Below the pieces are notes generated by a model. That model saw only the letters and a program-made list of their open reading frames with translations, was not told the origin of the DNA and searched no databases. 64,000 bases of DNA from Adhaeribacter soli (lineage in GTDB: Bacteria; Bacteroidota; Bacteroidia; Cytophagales; Hymenobacteraceae), in contig NZ_VTWT01000001.1 in the NCBI RefSeq assembly GCF_008727925.1, forward strand, positions 434,001 through 498,000. The letters are read 5' to 3'. The position numbers and the translations under genes are program-made. The stretch's first letter is position 1; each line of letters begins with the position of its first letter. Shown one piece after another: positions 41,786 through 51,036 of this stretch.

Positions 41786-42482
41786 AGGAAGGGCGCACCG
41801 TCCGCTGTTCAATCCGCTTCTCGTAGGCTTTGCCCTGGAAAATGCGCTGCACGAAAATGCCGGGGGTGTGGATCATATTCGGGTCCAGTTCGCCGGCCGG
41901 CACGAGTTCTTCTACTTCGGCAATGGTTATTTTGCCGGCGGTAGCCATCATCGGGTTGAAGTTGCGGGCGGTACCTTTGTAAATCAGGTTACCAGCCGTG
42001 TCACCTTTCCAGGCTTTTACGATGGCAAAATCCGCTTTCAGCCATTCCTCCATCAGATACATTTTGCCGTTAAATTCTCGGGCTTCTTTGCCTTCGCCAA
42101 CTTCGGTACCGTAACCGGCAGGCGTGAAGAAAGCAGGAATACCGGCGCCACCCGCCCGGATGCGTTCAGCCAGGGTGCCTTGCGGGATCAGGTCTACTTC
42201 CAGTTCGCCGGAAAGCAGCTGCCGCTCGAATTCGGCGTTTTCGCCCACGTAGCTGGAGATCATTTTTTTAACCTGTTTCTTTTGCAGCAGCAGGCCAATG
42301 CCAAAATCGTCTACGCCGGCATTGTTCGAAATACAGGTCAGGTTCTTTACGCCCAGGCGAAGCAATTCCGTAATGGAATTTTCCGGAATACCGCACAGGC
42401 CAAAGCCGCCCAGCATCAGGGTCATGCCGTCCTGGATGCCGCGACAGGCTTCTTCGGCATCTTTTACTACTTTGTTGATCAT
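41784..42482 (-). CDS. scoA: 3-oxoacid CoA-transferase, subunit A
   Basis: Alpha subunit partner of ScoB. 232 residues with the CoA-binding block [19 protein letters not shown] (19-37), [16 protein letters not shown] and the C-terminal [22 protein letters not shown]. The reading frame ends RTVRPS with a TGA that falls in the last bases of the inverted repeat next door, so the element may have supplied the current stop codon. The pair supports ketone-body or branched-chain amino-acid use. Confidence 0.93.
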   Translation of the reverse strand: MINKVVKDAEEACRGIQDGMTLMLGGFGLCGIPENSITELLRLGVKNLTCISNNAGVDDFGIGLLLQKKQVKKMISSYVGENAEFERQLLSGELEVDLIPQGTLAERIRAGGAGIPAFFTPAGYGTEVGEGKEAREFNGKMYLMEEWLKADFAIVKAWKGDTAGNLIYKGTARNFNPMMATAGKITIAEVEELVPAGELDPNMIHTPGIFVQRIFQGKAYEKRIEQRTVRPS

Positions 42483-42727
42483 AGTTCAGAAGGAAATCAG
42501 TTGTGGCAGCGAAGTTAAAGGTTTTTAGGTAATTGTACCCCCTGATTCGGGTTTGATTTTGCCGCGCGACGGATTAAGGTTTTTTGCCGGCTAAATGCTA
42601 CCATTTTGAATAAGAAACCCGGTTTCGGACAGCTTTGGCCTAACCTTCGGGAGAAAACCTTCCGGAAGCTTACCTGTTCTACCTTCAAACGCAAAAGCTG
42701 ATTTGAACGTGCTTGGAAATTACTTGA

Positions 42728-45121
42728 ATGGGGAATAAGGTTGTCCGGCGTGTCCTGGAAATTGTGCTCTGGCTTACCGGTTTGCTGCTTTTAATAACCG
42801 TCACCGTCTTGCTGCTTTTGCAATTACAGCCGGTCCAGCAGCTGGCCGCCGAAAATGCAGCTGCCTACCTTTCCGGCAAGCTTCAGGCCGACGTGCGGGT
42901 AGGCCGTTTTACCACCGACTGGAAAAACAGCCTGGTTTTAAAAGACTTTTACCTGGAAGACCAACAGGGCGATACCCTAATTTATGCAGGGCGGCTCGGG
43001 TTAGACCTCGATATGTTTGGCTTGTTTTTCGGGAAAGTAAAAGTAAGGGACCTGAGAGTAGATAATGGTTTCCTCAATATCCGGTCCACCCTGCCCGATA
43101 GCGCGTATAATTTCGGGCACCTGACCAAAATGGTAGCCCACGGGCCCGAAAAACCCGTCGATACGGCCGCTACTTCCACGCTTGCGTTAAAATTCCTCAC
43201 CCTTACAAATTTCCGGGTGCACGTTAGGGACGAGGTGATGGGAATTTACGGAAAGGCAAAACTCGGGACCCTGCATGTGCAGCTTGACCAGTTCGATCCT
43301 TCACGCAAAATTTACCGGACACGGCAGGTAAAGCTGGAGAATTCAGAGGTCGCATTTTTACAGACCAGGCTGCCGAAACCTGCTACCGATACCTCTGTTT
43401 TGCGCACCAGTTTCCGGGAAATCCATTTTCGGAACGTAAAAATGAATTACCGGAACAGCCCGGCGGCGCAACGCCTGAGCATGGCTTTTGGAAACCTGCA
43501 GATACTCGCTAACCAGATCGATCTGAAAAATGCCCGGATAGATCTTAAAAAATTGCGCCTGGAAAATTCTTCGGTCGCTTATTTTCACGACAAACGGATC
43601 CCCAAAACCGCCCTGGCCATAAACCCGGTCCGGACGGCTGCCCGATTGGATAGTCTGGTGCAGCAGGTACAACAAAAACCCATAAACTGGATCATTTCCC
43701 TGGAAAACCTCGACATTCGGAAAACCGGCTTCCATTATGGGAATTACAACACGCCTGTCTTACCCAAAGGAATCGATTTCAATCACCTGCAATTTTCCGG
43801 CATCAACCTGAAAGTTGATAGAGTTTACTATGGCCAGAAAGTGTTTTCGGCGGAGCTGAAACGGCTGCAATTGCTGGAAAAAAGCGGTTTTCGGGTCACC
43901 GGTTTCAAGGGCGATATTAAAATGGACAAAACCCGTTTGTTGCTCCGGGATTTCGACCTGCAGACAAGCAACAGCCGGCTTCGGGAAAGCTTTATCCTTC
44001 ACTTTCCCCAGCATAAAACAAAAGCAGATTCTACCAAAACCATAGATCTTGTCCTTCGGAAATCTACGGTAGGCTACCAGGACCTTGTTTATTTTAAGCC
44101 GGAACTGGCAACCGCACGGGCGTTCCGGCAGTTTGGCAAAAAACCGTTTTCGGTAGCAGGGCAAATTCTGGGAAATACAGATCTGTTAACCCTTAAAGAT
44201 CTGTCTCTAAAAGCCCGGTCCGGTTCCTCCGTTTCCTGCAGCGGCAATATCCGGAATGCAACAAACGAGCAAATAAGAAAGACGAATTTACAGATTAACC
44301 GGATGAAGGTTTCCCGGCAGGATGCCCTTGCTTTATTGCTACCCGATGCCTTTCCAAAGGGGTTTACGTTACCTGCGGGCATGGTGATTTCAGGGAAGAT
44401 AAACAGCAGCGATGACCGGATCGGGTTGCAGCGTTTCCGGGTTTTGGGTTCGAATGGAATAACGTTTCTGGCCACCGGATCTGTTGAAAAAATTAGCAGC
44501 CGCCAGCAGCTCAATCTTAGCGCACTCAGCTTGGAAACCAGCCGCCAGGCTTTCCTGGAAATGCTGCCGCCGGGAAGTATTTCACCAGAAATTCAGCTAC
44601 CCGACAATATGCTCTTCACGGGAAATTTTGCCGGCAGTTCGCTCGAGAATTTTCGCACCAACCAAAGCCTGGAAAGTACTTACGGGAAAGCAAAATTAGA
44701 CCTGAAGACTTCGCCCAACCAACAATTCAGCGGTATTTTAGAACTGATTGATTTTAACCTGGGCAAATTTCTGAAGCAGGAAAAGAACCTGGGAAGCGCT
44801 ACCGGCACCATGGAATTCCGGGGGAAAGGCCACAAGATCAAAACCATGGAGCTGCATTTTAAAGCCCGGGTTAAACGGATTGTTTACAAGCGGGGCGTTT
44901 ACAGCAACATCCGCCTGGAAGGCGACCTGAACAAAAAGATCTATCAGATGAACGGCAACCTGGCCAACGCCGTGGTCCAGAACCTGGGCCACAAACTAAA
45001 AAAACTGAAGAAGATCCCGCAAAAACTTAATCCCGCCAAAATCAAACCCAAAGAAAAGTTAAAAAAACTAAACCCGCTGAACCTGTTCAAAAGGAAAAAG
45101 AAAAAGGAGGAGCAGGAGTAA
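42728..45121 (+). CDS. TamB/AsmA-like protein, truncated paralogue of the next gene
   Basis: 797 residues. An N-terminal membrane helix (VLWLTGLLLLITVTVLLLLQL) is followed by long AsmA/TamB-type beta sequence. It closely parallels the N-terminal part of the TamB at 45414: VGRFTTDWKNSLVLKDFYLE here against IGRFTTDWRNSLVLKEIYLE there, and ISGKI/ISGRI in the LPxxM repeats. Similarity fades near residue 750, just after IRLEGDLNKKIYQMNGNL, where the protein ends in a Lys/Pro/Leu-rich tail of about 50 residues, without the C-terminal TamB domain. It may be a partial duplicate with its own role, or a decaying copy; the frame is intact throughout. Confidence 0.82.
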   Translation: MGNKVVRRVLEIVLWLTGLLLLITVTVLLLLQLQPVQQLAAENAAAYLSGKLQADVRVGRFTTDWKNSLVLKDFYLEDQQGDTLIYAGRLGLDLDMFGLFFGKVKVRDLRVDNGFLNIRSTLPDSAYNFGHLTKMVAHGPEKPVDTAATSTLALKFLTLTNFRVHVRDEVMGIYGKAKLGTLHVQLDQFDPSRKIYRTRQVKLENSEVAFLQTRLPKPATDTSVLRTSFREIHFRNVKMNYRNSPAAQRLSMAFGNLQILANQIDLKNARIDLKKLRLENSSVAYFHDKRIPKTALAINPVRTAARLDSLVQQVQQKPINWIISLENLDIRKTGFHYGNYNTPVLPKGIDFNHLQFSGINLKVDRVYYGQKVFSAELKRLQLLEKSGFRVTGFKGDIKMDKTRLLLRDFDLQTSNSRLRESFILHFPQHKTKADSTKTIDLVLRKSTVGYQDLVYFKPELATARAFRQFGKKPFSVAGQILGNTDLLTLKDLSLKARSGSSVSCSGNIRNATNEQIRKTNLQINRMKVSRQDALALLLPDAFPKGFTLPAGMVISGKINSSDDRIGLQRFRVLGSNGITFLATGSVEKISSRQQLNLSALSLETSRQAFLEMLPPGSISPEIQLPDNMLFTGNFAGSSLENFRTNQSLESTYGKAKLDLKTSPNQQFSGILELIDFNLGKFLKQEKNLGSATGTMEFRGKGHKIKTMELHFKARVKRIVYKRGVYSNIRLEGDLNKKIYQMNGNLANAVVQNLGHKLKKLKKIPQKLNPAKIKPKEKLKKLNPLNLFKRKKKKEEQE

Positions 45122-45140
45122 TTGCCTCGGTGCCTACGCA

Positions 45141-45173
45141 AAACCTCACAGGTTTCGGAAACCTGTGAGGTTT
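45141..45173. repeat. 15-base hairpin between the two TamB-like genes
   Basis: AAACCTCACAGGTTT (45141-45155) pairs exactly with AAACCTGTGAGGTTT (45159-45173) round a CGG loop, starting 20 bases after the stop. No long T-run, so it may be a repeat as much as a terminator. Confidence 0.8.
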
Positions 45174-45413
45174 GGAAGCTTGCAGGTGTGTTGCTAAATA
45201 ATTTAAGATAAACTTCTTATAAGGTGAATTGAATAAAATTCAAATTTTAATTAAACAGGCCTTCAGGAAATTTATACCACTTTCTGCTGTTTCTTACCGG
45301 CTTCGGAAAAACCGTATCAAAAATTGCACAAAAGTTTATCTTCCTTCCTGAATTTCCGTAGAAAGCTTAGATTTTCCTTTCGGTAAACTAAAATTTCAGG
45401 TCTTATTTCACCT

Positions 45414-48400
45414 TTGAATAAAACAACCCGGCGTATTTTACTGGTCCTGCTCTGGATCCTGCTCATTCCGCTTTCCCTTATTGTAGCATTGGTAATTGCT
45501 TTACAATTTCCGGGAGTACAGCAGTTTGCTGCCCAGAAAGCAACGGGCTACCTGGCCGAAACCCTTAAAACGGAAGTTTCCATTGGCCGCTTTACCACCG
45601 ACTGGCGCAACAGCCTGGTGCTGAAAGAAATCTACCTCGAAGACCAGAAAGGCGATACCCTGATTTATGCCGAAAGGCTGGGAGTGGACCTGAATATTTT
45701 TGGATTGCTGAACAGTAAAATCAACATCAGTTCTGCCAAACTCGACAATGCTGTGCTGAACATCAGTGCTACCATGCCCGACAGCGTGTACAACTTCGAT
45801 TTCATTATGGCTGCTTTTGCTACGGATACCACCGTAGCCCAGCCTTCCGATACCGCTGCTGCCTTTACCTATAAGATCGGGTCCATTGAGCTGAATAACA
45901 TCCGCTTTGCCATGAACGACCAGGTAACCGGCAACATTGTGAAAGCGAAGATCGGGCACCTGAAAACCGGCATGGAAACATTCGATCCGGACAAAGCCAT
46001 TTACGTGCTCGGCAATACTACTTTAGAGAACAGTTATGCCAACGTGCTGCAAACCAAAGTTTCCGATACACCCAGCGATTCCCTGGCCATGGATTTCGAT
46101 TTCGGGCAGATCAACCTGAAAAACATTCAGCTGAACTACGAAAACAAAGTAGCCGCCCAGCGTATCCTGCTCGATGTAAAAGCCTCAGAAATTGCTTCGA
46201 ACGACATCGACCTGAAGAACGCTAAAATTGACCTGGCAAAATTCGACCTTCAAAATGCCGCTTTCGCTTACTACCAGGATAAAACCGTTCCCACCGATTC
46301 CCTGGCCGTGAACCCGGTTGAAACTGCTGCCAAACTCGACAGCGTAGCAGCCAAACACCAGGGCGCGCCGGCAAACTGGGTGGTTAAACTGGGCAACCTG
46401 AATCTGGCCAACGTAACCGTAGATTTCGGGAACTATAATACGCCGGAAACCAACAAGGGCATGGATTTCAACCACCTGAAATTTACCGGGATAAACGTTG
46501 CTGCCGACGACCTTTACTACAGCGAAAATAAAATTGCCGCCGCTTTAAAGCAGTTGCAGTTGCAGGAAAAAAGCGGCTTTAAGATCACCAATTTCCAGGC
46601 GGATATCGACGTGGACTCTACCCGCGCTGCTTTTCACGAATTCGATCTGAAAACCGGGCACAGCCACCTTCGTCCGGAGTTTGCCCTGGGCTATCCTTCT
46701 TTGGCCACCATTGCCGACAACGTAGATAAAATAACGATCGATGCCGACCTGGAAAACTCCGTGATCGGCGCCCAGGATATTCTTTATTTCGCTCCGTACC
46801 TGGCCGATAACCCTTCCTTTCAAAAAATTGCCGGCCGGAGCCTGACCATCGACGGGCGTTTGTACGGCAAAGTGGAAGACCTGAATGCCGAGAACCTCCG
46901 GGTAAAAGGCCTGGCCGGAACCAGCATTAACGTGAGCGGGAACATCAAGGAAATGACCAACATCGAGAACGGTGCGCTGAACCTGAATATAAACGAATTC
47001 ACCACCACCCGCACCGATTTGTTAGCCCTGCTGCCTGCCGGCACCATTCCGAAAGACATTACCCTGCCGGAGCGCATGACGATTTCGGGCCGTATCCGGG
47101 GGCGCATGAACGATCTGGAATTGCAGAATTTCCGGGCGGCGGCTTCGGGCGGGACGCTTTTGGTTGCGAGCGGCACCATCCGTAATGCGACCGATCCGAA
47201 AAAGCTCCGCATGAACCTGGACGTGAACAATTTTACTTCTACCCGGAGCGCCCTGGTGCAAATGCTGCCCAAAGGTACTATTCCGCCGGATATTCAGCTT
47301 CCGGAGAAGATGCAGGTCAGCGGGAAATTCAACGGCTCGCTGGAAGATTTTACCACCAATGCCAACATCAAAACTTCTTTTGGCAATGCGGTGGCAAACG
47401 TAAAAATGCAGCCGGGAGAACGTTTTTCCGGTACGGCCAGCCTTGCAGAATTCAACCTGGGCAAACTTCTGAAACAGGAAGCCACCTTGGGCACGGCTAC
47501 CGGCAGAGCCACTTTCCAGGGAACCGGCCTGTCCCCGGAAACCATGCGCGCCACGTTTAGCGCCGATGTGCAGAAGATCGTTTACAACAAGTACGCTTAT
47601 AATAATATTCACCTCGAAGGCACCGTCGACCGGAATGTTTACGCTGTAACCGGCAACATGAAGGACCAGAACCTTGCCTTTAACCTGAATGGAAATTTCA
47701 ATCTGAACGGAGCCCGGCCAACCTATAAAGCAACCTTAAACCTGGACGGAGCAAATCTGAAAGCGCTGAATTTTTACCCGGAAGACCTTCGCGTACAAGG
47801 CCGGATCGTGGCTGACCTGAGCGGCGCTTCACCCAACGATATGAAAGGTACCATTTCGGTAAGCAATTTGCTCATGCGGAAGGCAAACCGGAACTACCGC
47901 TCCGATACTATGGCCATTCAGCTGAATAACAGTCCAGGACGCACCGATGTAGCCATTCAGTCGGATATTGTAACGGGTTTTTTCCGGGGAAATAATAGCG
48001 TTTCCGACCTGCCAACGGCCTTAATGAAGCACTTCGATTCCTACTTTAATTTCCAGGACGAACCGTTTCCGGCCAACCTTACTTTGCAGGATTTCGATTT
48101 CAATTTCGACCTGAAACGGCCGCGCATTTTCACGGCTTTTGTACCGGGTTTACGCCGCATCCGGCCGGGTTTTGTGAAAGGAAACTATACCGTTGCCGGC
48201 AAAAACCTGAATATCGATGCCAGTTTGCCCCGCCTGATCTACCAGAATTATACCATCGACAGCACCCTTCTGGAGCTTCGCGGCGACGCGGAAAAGATCG
48301 GCTACAACCTCCAAACCAAAAGACTACAGGATTCCACTTTGCTGATCAGGAATTTAAGCCTGGGCGGGAACGTACAGAACAATACCATTGCCACGCGCCT

Positions 48401-50648
48401 GAATATTGCCGAAGACAACGGCGATTCCCGGTTTGCGCTGGGAGGCATAATGAATACCATTCCGAACGGTTACCGGTTCAGTTTTACGCCGGGCGAAGTA
48501 ATTATAAACCGCGAACCCTGGAATGTGGCCGAAGACAATTACCTGCAGTACCAAAACGGCAATATTTTCGCCCGGAACGTGCGGCTCGGCAAAAACGGCA
48601 GCGAACTCCTGATCAACAGCTTGGGAACCAATACAGCCAATGCGCCCCTGGAAGTGCGGTTTACGAATTTCGACCTGGCGTACCTTTCCCGGGCTGTGGA
48701 GCGCACCGACAGCCTGGTAGCGGGTAACGTGAACGGCAACCTAGTGCTCCGCGACATAACCGGCAACCTGGGCTTTACCTCCGACCTGACCATCACGAAC
48801 CTGGCTTATACCGGCAACCCGGTCGGCAATATTTCTTTACAGGCGAGCAGCGCGGCCGGCGGCCGGTACAACCTGCTGGCCACGCTTACCGGCAACGGCA
48901 ACAACGCTACGGTGAACGGCTATTTTGTGGCCAACGGCACTTCAAACAACCTGAACCTTACGGCCGATATCGCGTCGCTGAACCTGGCCGCCATTCAGGG
49001 TTTCTCAGCCGGTCAACTGGAAAACGTATCGGGAAATCTGAACGGCCGCCTGAGCATTACCGGAACGATGGCTCAACCGGTAATCAGAGGGGAAACTACT
49101 TTCAACAACGCGGCATTTGCCATTACCATGTATAATTCGGTTTACCGGCTGCCAAATGAAAGCATTGTTTTCGATGAGCGGGGCCTGAACTTCAGCGATT
49201 TTACCGTGCTAGATTCGGCCGGGAACAAAGCGGTGATGAACGGTACTATTTTCACGCAGAACTATACCGATTTCAGCTTCGGGCTTACGGCCACTACCAA
49301 GAACTTCCTGCTCATAAATTCTACCGCCGGCGATTATAAATTATACTACGGCCGCCTGATCGTGGACAGCGATATCCGGATACGGGGCGACCTGAACCTG
49401 CCGGTGGTAACGGCCGATGTGAAAGTGGTGGAAGGCTCGCACATGACCATGGTAATTCCTTCGGAAGAGGCGGCAAAACAGGAGCAGGAGGGAATCGTGC
49501 AGTTCGTGAACCTGCACCGGAGACGGCCGAACTCCATGATGATGGAAGAGCGCCAGGATTCGGTGCAGGAAATGGCTGTAACCGGAATAGATGTGCATGC
49601 CACCGTGCAGATTACGGACAAAACCCTGGTCTCGGTAATTATGGATGAAGCCGCCGGCGATATTCTGGAAGTTACCGGAAACGGTACATTGAACGCTGGA
49701 ATCGATCCGGCCGGCAATATTACCCTTACCGGGCGCTACGACATGAACGGCGGATCCTACAAGCTTCATTTCTACGACATTGCCAGCCGGGAGCTCAACA
49801 TCGGGGAGGGCAGCAGCATTACCTGGTACGGCGATCCGCTGCAGGCCAACCTCGATATTAAGGCTATTTACAACGTGAAAGCGCCGGTGCGCGAACTGGT
49901 GGCTGATCAGATAGTCGGTGAGAGTGGCACGGAACAAAATAAATACCGCCAAGTGCTGCCTTTCCTGGTTTACGTGAACCTTCGGGGCGATATGCTGAAA
50001 CCGGAAATTACCTTCGACATCCAATTGCCGGAAGAAGAGCGCGCCGCTTTTGGCGGACAAATAGACCAGCGTTTACAAATGCTCCGCCAGGAACCGGCCG
50101 AGATGAACAAACAGGTTTTCTCGCTGATCGTGCTGAACCGGTTTATGGCGCCCGATCCGTTGCAATCTTCGGGCGGCGGCCTGGAGCAGACCGCCCGCAA
50201 CAGCATCAGCGGTGCCCTCAGCGATCAGCTGAATAAGTTAACCAACCGTTATGCCGGCGGCCTGGGACTGGAATTAGGTTTGAACACGTACCAGGATTAC
50301 TCTACCGGCGATGCCCAGAACCGTACCGACCTGAACGTTGCCGTGCGGCAGCAATTCCTGAACGACCGCCTGATCTTCCGGGTAGGAACGGACATTGGAG
50401 TAGAAGGCCGCTCGCCGAACAGCCAGCAAAACCAGCGCAGCGGTTTTACCGGCAATTTCTCGGTAGAATACCTGATCCTGCCGGATGGCCGCTTGCGCGT
50501 AAGAGGTTTTCAGCAACCATCTTACGAATTGCTGACGGAATCGGAGGTGCTGGAAACCGGGGTTGCATTGGTGTACCAGCGCGATTACAACAGTTTTGCC
50601 GACCTCTTTAAACGGGTATCCAAGGCTCAGCGGGAAGCGAAGCAGTAA
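45414..50648 (+). CDS. tamB: TamB, translocation and assembly module inner-membrane protein
   Basis: 1744 residues. One N-terminal membrane helix (ILLVLLWILLIPLSLIVALVIAL) is followed by a giant beta-helical periplasmic body and a C-terminal TamB domain (DUF490) from about residue 1290: DSDIRIRGDLNLPVVTADVK, LNIGEGSSITWYGDPLQANL and FLVYVNLRGDMLKPEITF, ending near FSVEYLILPDGRLRVRGF. It bridges inner and outer membrane, works with the TamA/TamL barrel and has been linked to phospholipid transport and assembly of outer-membrane proteins. The only possible start is TTG at 45414, since the frame is stopped at 45384 and no ATG or GTG intervenes. tamL follows 388 bases on, separated by repeats. 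Confidence 0.92.
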   Translation: MNKTTRRILLVLLWILLIPLSLIVALVIALQFPGVQQFAAQKATGYLAETLKTEVSIGRFTTDWRNSLVLKEIYLEDQKGDTLIYAERLGVDLNIFGLLNSKINISSAKLDNAVLNISATMPDSVYNFDFIMAAFATDTTVAQPSDTAAAFTYKIGSIELNNIRFAMNDQVTGNIVKAKIGHLKTGMETFDPDKAIYVLGNTTLENSYANVLQTKVSDTPSDSLAMDFDFGQINLKNIQLNYENKVAAQRILLDVKASEIASNDIDLKNAKIDLAKFDLQNAAFAYYQDKTVPTDSLAVNPVETAAKLDSVAAKHQGAPANWVVKLGNLNLANVTVDFGNYNTPETNKGMDFNHLKFTGINVAADDLYYSENKIAAALKQLQLQEKSGFKITNFQADIDVDSTRAAFHEFDLKTGHSHLRPEFALGYPSLATIADNVDKITIDADLENSVIGAQDILYFAPYLADNPSFQKIAGRSLTIDGRLYGKVEDLNAENLRVKGLAGTSINVSGNIKEMTNIENGALNLNINEFTTTRTDLLALLPAGTIPKDITLPERMTISGRIRGRMNDLELQNFRAAASGGTLLVASGTIRNATDPKKLRMNLDVNNFTSTRSALVQMLPKGTIPPDIQLPEKMQVSGKFNGSLEDFTTNANIKTSFGNAVANVKMQPGERFSGTASLAEFNLGKLLKQEATLGTATGRATFQGTGLSPETMRATFSADVQKIVYNKYAYNNIHLEGTVDRNVYAVTGNMKDQNLAFNLNGNFNLNGARPTYKATLNLDGANLKALNFYPEDLRVQGRIVADLSGASPNDMKGTISVSNLLMRKANRNYRSDTMAIQLNNSPGRTDVAIQSDIVTGFFRGNNSVSDLPTALMKHFDSYFNFQDEPFPANLTLQDFDFNFDLKRPRIFTAFVPGLRRIRPGFVKGNYTVAGKNLNIDASLPRLIYQNYTIDSTLLELRGDAEKIGYNLQTKRLQDSTLLIRNLSLGGNVQNNTIATRLNIAEDNGDSRFALGGIMNTIPNGYRFSFTPGEVIINREPWNVAEDNYLQYQNGNIFARNVRLGKNGSELLINSLGTNTANAPLEVRFTNFDLAYLSRAVERTDSLVAGNVNGNLVLRDITGNLGFTSDLTITNLAYTGNPVGNISLQASSAAGGRYNLLATLTGNGNNATVNGYFVANGTSNNLNLTADIASLNLAAIQGFSAGQLENVSGNLNGRLSITGTMAQPVIRGETTFNNAAFAITMYNSVYRLPNESIVFDERGLNFSDFTVLDSAGNKAVMNGTIFTQNYTDFSFGLTATTKNFLLINSTAGDYKLYYGRLIVDSDIRIRGDLNLPVVTADVKVVEGSHMTMVIPSEEAAKQEQEGIVQFVNLHRRRPNSMMMEERQDSVQEMAVTGIDVHATVQITDKTLVSVIMDEAAGDILEVTGNGTLNAGIDPAGNITLTGRYDMNGGSYKLHFYDIASRELNIGEGSSITWYGDPLQANLDIKAIYNVKAPVRELVADQIVGESGTEQNKYRQVLPFLVYVNLRGDMLKPEITFDIQLPEEERAAFGGQIDQRLQMLRQEPAEMNKQVFSLIVLNRFMAPDPLQSSGGGLEQTARNSISGALSDQLNKLTNRYAGGLGLELGLNTYQDYSTGDAQNRTDLNVAVRQQFLNDRLIFRVGTDIGVEGRSPNSQQNQRSGFTGNFSVEYLILPDGRLRVRGFQQPSYELLTESEVLETGVALVYQRDYNSFADLFKRVSKAQREAKQ

Positions 50649-50656
50649 TCTTTTTT

Positions 50657-50698
50657 GGATTTGAAGATTTGAAGATTTGAAGATTTGAAAATGAATGG
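50657..50698. repeat. AT-rich periodic repeat, nine-base units
   Basis: GATTTGAA units in nine-base steps (GGATTTGAAGATTTGAAG...), ending ATGAATGG. Same texture as the ends of the four-helix-bundle element at 41344-41785. Confidence 0.7.
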
Positions 50699-50774
50699 AT
50701 GGTAATATTGCTTCTTGTAGGGTAGAATTTAGACCTAAAGTCATCAACTTAAGGGAATTCAGAAATGATTTATT

Positions 50775-50907
50775 CCGTCATCCCGAACGAAGTTGAGGGA
50801 ACTTATGGAGCCGCATATTTAAAATTAAACGGTAAGACAAATCTTGCTACGCTCGCTTTGCCATAGAAGTATGTATAAGTTTTCTCGGCTTCGCTCGAAA
50901 TGACGGA
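50775..50907. repeat. MITE-like element with CCGTCAT...ATGACGG ends
   Basis: The ends CCGTCATCCCGAACGAAG and CGCTCGAAATGACGG flank a body that, read inverted, matches 36836-36987 (AACTTATACATAC, CTATGGCA). Together with the periodic repeat above it occupies most of the 50649-51036 gap; a partial TAAACCCTACGCTAC copy lies just after it. Confidence 0.8.
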
Positions 50908-51036
50908 ATTGACTGCATAAAGTTTAAACCCTACGCTACATACGCTACCAGAAAAAGACAACCACAGATCAAAATATTGAGCAGGTTTAGAATTCCAACG
51001 ATCAACCTGCTTTCGAAAACAAACTGAACCACTTAT

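Noticed and set aside
40678-42482. scoA/scoB as part of the pyrimidine pathway
   Set aside because: CoA transferases are not needed once the semialdehyde dehydrogenase makes acetyl-CoA directly; separated by 9 kb.
50657-50698. Possible CRISPR array in nine-base repeats
   Set aside because: Units are short, contiguous and without spacers; no cas genes in the window.
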